Assembly: GCA_023390985.1 (NCBI GenBank) | Contig: JAEWBU010000098.1 | Coordinates: forward strand, 1 to 10,574 | Origin: Pseudomonadota bacterium | GTDB taxonomy: Bacteria > Pseudomonadota > Gammaproteobacteria > Burkholderiales > Burkholderiaceae_C | Reading direction: 5' to 3' | DNA: 10,574 bases | In this document: in pieces, positions 5,896 through 10,574 of the stretch | How positions within the stretch are numbered: the stretch's first letter is position 1 | Layout of the letters: every line of letters begins with the position of its first letter | Translations under genes and position numbers: made by a program | Notes under the pieces: generated by a model | Seen by the model: the letters and a program-made list of their open reading frames with translations, nothing else | Databases searched by the model: none | Told to the model about the DNA's origin: nothing

Positions 5896-6210
5896 TCAGC
5901 CCGTACCGCCTTCCTGCGGCACGAGATCCTGGAACAGCGGCTCGGACAGGCGGACGGCGATGTTGTAGTTGTCGCCGTGCCGCTCGACCCGCACCACCTC
6001 GCCGACGCAGTCCAGGCTGAACTCGCGCCCTTCGGTGCGGTACTGGAGCATCAACGACACCTGGGCGCCGAGTGCAGGCGCGGCGGGAGACTCCAGCAGC
6101 ACGCCGGTGGCGCTGATGTCGTGCGAGGAACACTCCTCGCCCTCCATCGTGATGGGCAACGCCAGGCCGAATCGTTCGGCCGAGCGCTGTCGCTGCTGTG
6201 CGTCCTGCAT
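5896..6210 (-). CDS. PilZ domain protein (first of a tandem pair)
   Basis: A 104-residue single-domain PilZ protein. The binding signatures are R9-S-A-E-R13 (RxxxR) and D31-I-S-A-T-G36 (DxSxxG). Alignment by eye with the next gene is continuous: SAERFGLALPIT against GAERFEMELPLT, VSLMLQYRTEGREFSLDCVGEVVRV against IDLTVEYLLDGHNFPLRCRATVVRC, and YNIAVRL against FTIGARL. The two are therefore tandem paralogues with divergent surface residues. The start is ATG 6210, with purine-rich GGGAGACGAGGAAG directly upstream. It heads the operon; the 124-bp gap to the aldo/keto reductase gene upstream holds a stem-loop and presumably the promoter. A role as c-di-GMP receptor is expected from the family but not proven. 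Confidence 0.88.
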   Translation of the reverse strand: MQDAQQRQRSAERFGLALPITMEGEECSSHDISATGVLLESPAAPALGAQVSLMLQYRTEGREFSLDCVGEVVRVERHGDNYNIAVRLSEPLFQDLVPQEGGTG

Positions 6211-6262
6211 CTTCCTCGTCTCCCGTGCGCCTTGTTGCGCCTTTGTGCGCGAGAGTAGGCGG

Positions 6263-6294
6263 CGAACGGCCCTCGAGCTTGTAGGAGCCGTTCG
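6263..6294. repeat. Stem-loop with a GTAGGAGC motif in the gap upstream of the PilZ operon
   Basis: CGAACGGC (6263-6270) and GCCGTTCG (6287-6294) form a perfect 8-bp stem, extended by CCT/AGG (6271-6273 and 6283-6285) past one bulged A, with a nine-base loop. The 3' arm contains GTAGGAGC (6281-6288), a motif seen again in two other intergenic gaps of this window. It lies after the reductase stop and before the PilZ start, so it could end transcription, mark a 5' leader, or be a REP-like element. The rest of 6211-6334 shows no clear promoter. Confidence 0.5.
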
Positions 6295-6334
6295 TAACAG
6301 GCTGTCGGGAATCGCAACGCGACTGCGCTGGAAG

Positions 6335-7336
6335 CTACAGGGTGCGTCGTTGCAGCGGGTAGCCCGGATCGGTGTAGCCGGGCGTGGAAGGATGGCCCGG
6401 CGCGACCAGCGAATCGACCAGCGCCTCGTCCTCGGCCGTCACCTTCACCTCGAGCGCGGGCGCGTAGGCCTGCCACTGCGAGAGCGTGCGCGGCCCGGCG
6501 ATCACGGACGAGACCGCGCGATGCGCCAGCACCCAGGCGGTGGCGAACTGCGCCAGCGTGATGCCGCGCGAAGCCACGTGCTCCTGCAGCTGCTGGGCGA
6601 TGCGCAGCGATTCCTCGCGGAACTCGGTCTGGTGCATGCGCTTGTCGCCGCGGCCGGCCCGGCTGTCGGCCGCCGGCGCCTGGCCCGGCGCGTACTTGCC
6701 GGAGAGCACGCCGCGCGCGATCGGGCTGTAGGGCACGACGCCCAGCCCGTAGTTCGCGCAGGCCGGCAGGATCTCGACTTCCGGCATGCGGTTGAGCAGG
6801 TTGTAGTAAGGCTGGCAGACCGCCGGACCCGGCATGTTCAGCTCGCGGGCCAGGCGCACGGCTTCGGCGATGCGCCAGCCGCGAAAGTTGGACAGGCCCC
6901 AGTAGCGCAGCTTGCCGTCGCGGATCAGGGTGTCGATCGCGCGCAGCCCCTCTTCCAGGTCCATCTCCTCGTAGTCGCGGTGCAGGTACAGGATGTCGAT
7001 GCGGTCGGTGCGCAGGCGCTTGAGGCTCGCCTCCACCTCGCGCAGCATCCAGTTGCGCGAATAGCCCAGCTCGTTCGGGCCGTCGCCCATCCGGTTGCCG
7101 AGCTTGCTGGCCAGGATCCAGTCGTCGCGCGTGCCGGCGAGCAACTCGCCCAGCAGCGATTCCGAGCCGCCCTTGCTGTACACGTCGGCCGTGTCGATGA
7201 AGTTGACGCCGTGCTCTCGCGCGTCCGCCAGGATGGCGCCGGCCTCGCGCGCATCGGTCTGGTCGGCGAACATCATGGTGCCCAGGCACAGGGCGGATAC
7301 GCGCAGCGGGCTGCGGCCGAGTTGGCGGTAGATCAT
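6335..7336 (-). CDS. Aldo/keto reductase
   Basis: A 333-residue cytoplasmic NADPH-dependent oxidoreductase of the (beta/alpha)8-barrel aldo/keto reductase superfamily, which reduces aldehydes or ketones to alcohols. The catalytic tetrad is complete: D48 and Y53 (FIDTADVYS), K78 (ILASKLG) and H119 (ILYLHRDYE). Other family marks are the start YRQLGRSPLRVSALCLGTM, KLRYWGLSNF, the QPYYNLLNR strand and the cofactor-binding loop VVPYSPIARGVLSGKY, with SSVIAGPRTLSQ near the C-terminus. Length and layout match the YajO/AKR type rather than the short plant/animal forms. Its substrate cannot be read from sequence. The start is ATG 7336. It lies 34 nt after trxC, so it is probably the last gene of an SLT-trxC-reductase operon. 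A weak stem-loop (7339-7359) overlaps its ribosome binding region. Confidence 0.93.
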   Translation of the reverse strand: MIYRQLGRSPLRVSALCLGTMMFADQTDAREAGAILADAREHGVNFIDTADVYSKGGSESLLGELLAGTRDDWILASKLGNRMGDGPNELGYSRNWMLREVEASLKRLRTDRIDILYLHRDYEEMDLEEGLRAIDTLIRDGKLRYWGLSNFRGWRIAEAVRLARELNMPGPAVCQPYYNLLNRMPEVEILPACANYGLGVVPYSPIARGVLSGKYAPGQAPAADSRAGRGDKRMHQTEFREESLRIAQQLQEHVASRGITLAQFATAWVLAHRAVSSVIAGPRTLSQWQAYAPALEVKVTAEDEALVDSLVAPGHPSTPGYTDPGYPLQRRTL

Positions 7337-7338
7337 GG

Positions 7339-7359
7339 GCGCAGCTTACCCCGCTGCGC
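7339..7359. promoter_or_regulatory. Stem-loop around the ribosome binding region of the aldo/keto reductase gene
   Basis: GCGCAG (7339-7344) and CTGCGC (7354-7359) form a perfect 6-bp stem with a nine-base loop. On the minus strand the loop holds the GGGGTAAG purine run, the only Shine-Dalgarno-like sequence before ATG 7336. This could temper initiation; it may equally be chance in the trxC-reductase gap. Confidence 0.28.
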
Positions 7360-7370
7360 GCGGGGGCGCT

Positions 7371-7826
7371 TCAGGCCGGCGAGTGGGCCGCCATCTGCGC
7401 GCGGGCCCAGCGGGCGATGTCCTCGGCCCGGGTCAACGCGCCGGGCTGGCGAGCCACCTCGCGGCCGCCCATGAACAGCGCCAGCGTCGGGATGCTGCGG
7501 ATGTTCAGCCGCGCGGACAGTGCCTGCGCCTGCTCGGTGTCGACCTTGGCGACGCGCACGTGCGGCTCGAGCAGGCGCGCGGCCTGCTCGTAGGCCGGCG
7601 CCATCGCGCGGCAGGGTCCGCACCACGCGGCCCAGAAGTCCACCAGCACGGGCAGTTCGCTGCGCGCGACCTGGCGCTGGAAGCCGGCTTCGTCCAGCGC
7701 GACCGGCTTGCCCTCGAACAGCGCCTGCTTGCACTTGCCGCAGGCGGGCGCGCTGCCCAGCTGGGCGGGCTGCACCCGGTTGGTGGTGCCGCAGGAAGGA
7801 CAGACGACGTGCAAAGGCTCGGTCAT
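7371..7826 (-). CDS. trxC: Thioredoxin 2 with N-terminal zinc ribbon
   Basis: A 151-residue cytoplasmic disulfide reductase. An N-terminal zinc ribbon has four cysteines, C9-P-S-C12 and C29-G-K-C32, which is diagnostic for TrxC rather than TrxA. The thioredoxin fold follows, with the active site W68-C69-G70-P71-C72 inside FWAAWCGPC, and cis-proline P113 in RSIPTL. The family reduces oxidised cytoplasmic proteins during oxidative stress and is often under OxyR; no OxyR site can be claimed here. The start is ATG 7826, which fits the family N-terminus (MTEPLHVVCPSC), although its ribosome binding site is weak. It lies 40 nt after the lytic-transglycosylase-like gene and 34 nt before the reductase gene, so co-transcription is likely. 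Confidence 0.95.
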   Translation of the reverse strand: MTEPLHVVCPSCGTTNRVQPAQLGSAPACGKCKQALFEGKPVALDEAGFQRQVARSELPVLVDFWAAWCGPCRAMAPAYEQAARLLEPHVRVAKVDTEQAQALSARLNIRSIPTLALFMGGREVARQPGALTRAEDIARWARAQMAAHSPA

Positions 7827-7866
7827 GGTGCAGGACAGATAGGGTGGGCCGCGCCGAACACAAGCC

Positions 7867-8703
7867 TCAGGGCTCGGCCGCCGCCGCCGTGATCAGGGCC
7901 CGGTCGCGCCTGGCGGCCGCCTCCAGCACGCGCGCCTGCGCTTCCAGCAACGCGGCCTCCTTCGCGCCCTCGCGCGCGTTGCGGATGTGCGCATGGGTCG
8001 CGGCGGGCAGGCGCGAGGCATCGCGGCCATCCCAGGCTTCGCGGCCGCGGCTGGAGAGGTTGTAGTAGATGGAGATGCCTTCGCGCAGCCGCGCCGCGCG
8101 CTCCTTCTGGCTGAGCCGCAGCTTCGCGATGCGCGCGGCGCTCCACGCGGCCGCCTCGCGCATGTGTTCGGCCGCGGCGTGCACGGCCTCCACCGCATCG
8201 TTGGGATCGCGCACGCCCAGCGCGGCGGCCGTGGCGGGCTCGAACTGCGCGATGCCCAGGTTGGGCGTGCCGTCGCGGCTGACGCCGTCGCGCGGCGTCC
8301 AGGACGACTCGGCGGCGATCAGGCCGTACACGTCCTCGAAGCCGAGCCCCAGCTCATGGAGCCGCGCGCGCTGCGCCGCCGACTTGGCCAGGAGGAGGCG
8401 CGAAGCGGGTTCGACGGTGAGCAGGACCCCGCGGCCGATGCGCGCGGGCACCCAGCGGATCTGCGCGCGCAGCTCGCGGTAGTACGCATCGATGACAGGC
8501 CGCTCATCCGGATCGGGCATCGCCGGCGCGGCGATCGGCTCCGTCGCGACCTCGACGGCCGGCTGCGGCTTCGTGTACCGCACGGGCACGACCGGCTTGC
8601 GCGGCCACCATCCCTGCCAGCCGGCCAGCGCCACCGCCTCGAGGACCACCACCAGCGCGCCGCCGGTGACGAACATCAGGGGAAAGGCGGGCTTGTGCCT
8701 CAT
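7867..8703 (-). CDS. Membrane-anchored lytic transglycosylase-like (SLT domain) protein
   Basis: A 278-residue protein with a short basic start (MRHKP), one N-terminal hydrophobic anchor (about 7-29, then WQGWW) and a Pro-rich linker (about 34-70). The SLT-like domain starts near residue 115: FEDVYGLIAAESSW supplies the catalytic glutamate at E132; the 'GLMQ'-type loop is present as G150-I-A-Q153 in PNLGIAQFEP; then LGVRDPNDAVEAVHAAAEHM is the family's '.p..ni..g..yl' helix, and I-Y-Y-N215 is in the place of the 'A.YN.G' element. Such enzymes cleave the MurNAc-GlcNAc bond in the periplasm. The C-terminus (about 220-278) is Ala/Arg/Glu-rich and helical. The start is ATG 8703, with a weak ribosome binding site. 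The protein is shorter and more divergent than Slt70 or MltC, so activity is likely but unproven. Confidence 0.8.
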   Translation of the reverse strand: MRHKPAFPLMFVTGGALVVVLEAVALAGWQGWWPRKPVVPVRYTKPQPAVEVATEPIAAPAMPDPDERPVIDAYYRELRAQIRWVPARIGRGVLLTVEPASRLLLAKSAAQRARLHELGLGFEDVYGLIAAESSWTPRDGVSRDGTPNLGIAQFEPATAAALGVRDPNDAVEAVHAAAEHMREAAAWSAARIAKLRLSQKERAARLREGISIYYNLSSRGREAWDGRDASRLPAATHAHIRNAREGAKEAALLEAQARVLEAAARRDRALITAAAAEP

Positions 8704-8902
8704 GCGTTGCGAATCGGGTGTGCTCCGGCGGGATCAGAACATCGCGCGCGAACGCGTTGGGACCACTGCTTCGCGCCTGTTGCAACTTGCGCCGCGCGCG
8801 CGTGAGCTACGTTGCATGAGCAGGCCTGCGGCCCGTCCGGATCAGTGCAATGGCCCCTTCGGATCAGCCGTCGAAACAGCTTGTCATCGGCTGAGTTTCC
8901 GC

Positions 8903-8918
8903 GGAGCAGTTCTCCTAC
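8903..8918 (-). repeat. GTAGGAG hairpin (second copy)
   Basis: On the minus strand the sequence reads GTAG-GAG-AACTG-CTC-C, a GGAG/CTCC stem with a five-base loop. The 11-base string GCTTGTAGGAG around it is identical to 6277-6287, in inverted orientation. See the matching elements at 6263-6294 and 10330-10346. Confidence 0.4.
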
Positions 8919-9008
8919 AAGCACATGCTCCAAAACGGAAAGCGGCCGCGCATGGGAGAACGGACCATCCGTTGCGACGTGTGTCGATCGCGTCATTAAC
9001 GCAACTCT

Positions 9009-9013
9009 GGAGG
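9009..9013 (+). promoter_or_regulatory. Ribosome binding site of the propeller lipoprotein gene
   Basis: GGAGG lies five bases before ATG 9019, which decides this start over the far-upstream in-frame ATG at 8812 and the ATG at 9025. Confidence 0.75.
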
Positions 9014-9018
9014 TTCAA

Positions 9019-10209
9019 ATGTTCATGGGAGCAACCAAAACTCGAGTCGTCGTGACGGCCGCCATCGCCGCCATGTGGCTCACCGCTTGTGGTGGCGGCG
9101 GCGGCGGCGACGATGTCGCGGCCGCGCCCTCGCCCGCACCCGCCCCGGCGCCCGGCGTCGGCAGCGGCGGCAATCCCCCCGCACCGGCGCCTGTCGCGGC
9201 GCTGGGCACCAGCTTCACCGCCACCGGTCCGTCGGATGTGTGGCATTCGCTGTCGTCGAGCACGGATGGCCAGGTGGTGGTTGCCGGCCAGGCCGACCTG
9301 CGCACCGGACCGACGGACACGAGCCCGCTGTTCGTCTCCCGCGATGGCGGCGTGACTTTCACCGACACCGGTGCGCCGTCCGGCATCTGGATCGCGTCCG
9401 ACGTGTCCGGTGACGGCAACCGCATCGCGGCGGTCCAGTTCAACGGCGGCGGCGTGTTCATCTCGGTGGACCGCGGCCAGACCTTCGTTCCGGCGGCGCT
9501 GCCGGCCGGCGTGGCGGCCAACTCGTCGTTTGAAGGCGTGACCCTGTCGGAAGACGGCACCCGCATCGCCGCGGTCATCATGGGCGGACGGGTCATCGTC
9601 GGCACCGTCGACGCTGCCGGCGCGGTCACCTGGGGCACGACGGCAGGTCTGCCGGCCACCGCCTCCTGGCGCTCCGTCGACAGCTCGGCCAACGGGCAGG
9701 TGATGGTGGCGGTGGGCCAGGATCCCGTCGCCTTCATCTCGACCGACGGTGGCGCCAACTGGACGGCGCTGGCCGGCGCTCCGCTCACCCAGAACTGGTA
9801 CCGCGTGAAGCTGTCCGCCGATGGCCAGACGATCGCGATGGCAGCCAACAGCTTCGGCGGCGGTTCCGCGGATGGCATCTACGTTTCGAAGGACCAGGGC
9901 GCGACGTTCACCCGCGTCGGTGTCGCCGGCGACTACTCCGCCATCGCGATGTCGGCCGATGGCGGCGTGATCGCCGCGACGGTGTCGAATGACAACGCCG
10001 CCGCCGGTACGGGCTCCGTTCAGCTGTCCCGCGACGGTGGCACGTCGTTTGCCACCCTGCCGGTGACGGTGGGCGGCGTGGCCGCCACGGAAACCGACTG
10101 GCGTGCCGTGACGATGTCCGGCGACGCCAGCCGGATGGCCGTCGCCGCGGGCCGCTTCCTGGGCGGTGGCACGGGCCAGATCTACCTGACGACGGGAAGC
10201 CGTCCGTAA
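9019..10209 (+). CDS. Asp-box (BNR-repeat) beta-propeller lipoprotein
   Basis: A 396-residue exported lipoprotein. The signal peptide ends in lipobox L-T-A-C with lipidated C24, followed by six glycines (25-30) and a Pro/Ala/Gly linker to about 60. The rest is a repeat protein. Asp-box motifs SxDxGxx(F/W) occur at 107, 149, 241, 290 and 337, with a degenerate one at about 196. A second motif, aromatic-x5-7-S-x-DG-xx-(I/V)-A, occurs seven times, with its aromatic residue at 75, 124, 171, 217, 260, 306 and 361. I read this as seven blades of about 47 residues. Asp-box propellers include sialidases, Vps10/sortilin and the photosystem II factor Ycf48; I see no sialidase catalytic set, so a binding or scaffold role in the envelope is more likely than hydrolysis. 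It is probably monocistronic, with a strong ribosome binding site and an intrinsic terminator 33 bp after the stop. Confidence 0.88.
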   Translation: MFMGATKTRVVVTAAIAAMWLTACGGGGGGDDVAAAPSPAPAPAPGVGSGGNPPAPAPVAALGTSFTATGPSDVWHSLSSSTDGQVVVAGQADLRTGPTDTSPLFVSRDGGVTFTDTGAPSGIWIASDVSGDGNRIAAVQFNGGGVFISVDRGQTFVPAALPAGVAANSSFEGVTLSEDGTRIAAVIMGGRVIVGTVDAAGAVTWGTTAGLPATASWRSVDSSANGQVMVAVGQDPVAFISTDGGANWTALAGAPLTQNWYRVKLSADGQTIAMAANSFGGGSADGIYVSKDQGATFTRVGVAGDYSAIAMSADGGVIAATVSNDNAAAGTGSVQLSRDGGTSFATLPVTVGGVAATETDWRAVTMSGDASRMAVAAGRFLGGGTGQIYLTTGSRP

Positions 10210-10242
10210 ACGCACAACGCTGTCGCTCCCAGGGAGGGAGTC

Positions 10243-10276
10243 AAGGCCGGGCCGAAAGGTCCGGCCTTTTCTTTTT
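10243..10276 (+). terminator. Intrinsic terminator of the propeller lipoprotein gene
   Basis: AAGGCCGG (10243-10250) pairs with CCGGCCTT (10261-10268) across a ten-base loop, and the right arm runs into TTTTCTTTTT (10267-10276). Stem, loop and T-tract are all in the right order on the plus strand, 33 bp after the stop at 10209. It is the only textbook rho-independent terminator I see in the window. Confidence 0.88.
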
Positions 10277-10284
10277 GGACCGTG

Positions 10285-10346
10285 GCTCGGCAATAGCCCC
10301 TTCGGGCTCGGCGATCCACCGACACGGCCGAGCTGGGCGCTCCTAC
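10285..10346. repeat. Nested inverted repeats with a GTAGGAGC hairpin (third copy)
   Basis: GCTCGG (10285-10290) pairs with CCGAGC (10328-10333); inside them AGCCC (10295-10299) pairs with GGGCT (10304-10308) over a CTTC loop. On the minus strand 10330-10346 reads GTAG-GAGC-GCCCA-GCTC, a 4-bp stem with a five-base loop. The element lies between the terminator and the next lipoprotein gene, and shares the GTAGGAG hairpin plan with 8903-8918. Confidence 0.38.
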
Positions 10347-10436
10347 GCGCAATGGCTCAGATAGCGCACGCGCCGCCCTGCCCGGCCGTCGAAGAATCCC
10401 CGGCGAGGCGACGACGCCTGCAGGAGTGGAGAACAG

Positions 10437-10574
10437 ATGACGAAGAAGAGCACGGTAGCCCTGTCCGGGATCGCGGTGGCCCTGTTGAGCGCTTGCGGCG
10501 GCGGTGGCGGCGGAGCCGATCCCGCACCGGCCCCCGGCAACGCGCAGGTCGCCTCCGGCGGCAACGCCCAGGCC
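10437..10574 (+). CDS. Lipoprotein with glycine-rich N-terminus (5' end only)
   Basis: Only the first 46 residues are in the window. MTKKSTVALSGIAVALLSAC is a clear lipoprotein signal peptide with lipobox L-S-A-C and lipidated C20, followed by six glycines (21-26), an ADPAPAPG linker and the short repeat GNAQ-VASG-GNAQ. The start ATG 10437 has GGAG at 10428-10431, five bases upstream. The N-terminus is organised like the propeller lipoprotein immediately upstream, so it may be a tandem paralogue, but the mature domain is not visible and the function cannot be stated. The terminator and repeat element in front of it suggest its own transcription unit. Confidence 0.78.
   Translation, partial: MTKKSTVALSGIAVALLSACGGGGGGADPAPAPGNAQVASGGNAQA

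Larger units (their letters stand above)
8704..9018. other. Divergent intergenic region between the SLT operon and the propeller lipoprotein gene
   Basis: This 315-bp gap separates divergent genes, so it should hold two promoters. GTTGCAAC (8779-8786) is a perfect 8-bp palindrome. CGGATCAG occurs twice, at 8838-8845 and 8860-8867, 22 bp apart in the same orientation (about two helical turns), as an operator pair might. A GTAGGAG hairpin lies at 8905-8918 on the minus strand. I find no convincing sigma-70 promoter and no tRNA-like fold. A reading frame crossing this gap on the minus strand (8996 to 8700) has no recognisable protein features. Confidence 0.4.

Noticed and set aside
6355..6384. 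Repeated TAGCCCGG/TAGCCGGG strings resembling an intergenic repeat
   Set aside because: They lie inside the aldo/keto reductase coding sequence and encode its PGYTDPGYP tail, so the similarity is explained by the protein repeat.
6051..7289. 412-codon minus-strand frame over the aldo/keto reductase and PilZ genes
   Set aside because: Same strand but another frame; Arg/Gly/Ala/Pro-rich, no motif, and it overlaps two confidently assigned genes.
5969..7474. 501-codon plus-strand frame across the first PilZ and aldo/keto reductase genes
   Set aside because: It runs opposite genes with complete catalytic motifs and shows no protein features of its own.
8881..8920. TTGTCA as a sigma-70 -35 box for the propeller gene
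   Set aside because: No -10-like hexamer lies at 16-18 bp; the nearest AT-containing string is too far away.
8700..8996. 98-codon minus-strand frame filling most of the divergent intergenic region
   Set aside because: No recognisable domain, signal peptide or good ribosome binding site, and it covers the region expected to hold promoters.
8812..9018. Long N-terminal extension of the propeller lipoprotein from ATG 8812
   Set aside because: It would bury the signal peptide 69 residues inside the protein; GGAGG five bases before ATG 9019 and the lipobox fix the shorter start.
9121..9190. Possible microsatellite in the Pro/Ala-coding segment of the propeller lipoprotein
   Set aside because: Codons are mixed and no unit is repeated exactly; it is an ordinary Pro/Ala linker after a lipobox.
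8884..10293. 469-codon minus-strand frame opposite the propeller lipoprotein gene
   Set aside because: The plus strand has signal peptide, Asp-boxes, ribosome binding site and terminator; the opposite frame is Arg/Gly/His-rich without domains.

Overview
The window is uniformly GC-rich and gene-dense, and reads as a chromosomal segment of a betaproteobacterium, most likely Burkholderiales and probably Comamonadaceae (Ramlibacter/Variovorax-like). This is inferred from family content: a CDP-alcohol-type PssA, paired DUF5985 proteins, a DUF6502-DUF5666 pair, TrxC with an N-terminal zinc ribbon, and lipoproteins with a glycine run after the lipobox cysteine. I see no tRNA, rRNA, CRISPR array, IS element or phage gene.

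Layout. (1) 1-446: the 3' end of a periplasmic substrate-binding protein of the branched-chain amino acid ABC type; the first ~44 bases are a homopolymer/palindrome that looks like a sequence-end artefact. (2) 551-1189 (+): phosphatidylserine synthase. (3) 1193-2093 (-): a tight three-gene operon of a winged-helix-like small protein followed by two three-helix DUF5985 membrane paralogues. (4) 2183-2725 (+): RNA 2',3'-cyclic phosphodiesterase ThpR. (5) 2862-4915 (+): DUF6502 protein and DUF5666 lipoprotein, coupled by an ATGA overlap. (6) 4928-6210 (-): two tandem single-domain PilZ proteins followed by an unrecognised ~197-residue protein. (7) 6335-8703 (-): membrane-anchored lytic-transglycosylase-like protein, thioredoxin 2 (TrxC) and an aldo/keto reductase, 34-40 nt apart. 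(8) 9019-10209 (+): a lipoprotein that I read as a seven-bladed Asp-box (BNR) beta-propeller, followed by a clear intrinsic terminator. (9) 10437-end (+): the start of another lipoprotein of the same N-terminal design, cut by the window edge.

How the genes may work together. The envelope dominates: phospholipid synthesis, a cell-wall lytic enzyme, three lipoproteins, two small membrane proteins and c-di-GMP-type PilZ domains. There is no obvious single pathway. The parts with the most unexplained biology are the winged-helix/DUF5985 triad, the translationally coupled DUF6502-DUF5666 pair, the PilZ-PilZ-unknown operon, and the propeller lipoprotein, whose repeat register suggests N- to C-terminal 'velcro' closure. 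Functions for DUF families are not known to me and are not asserted.
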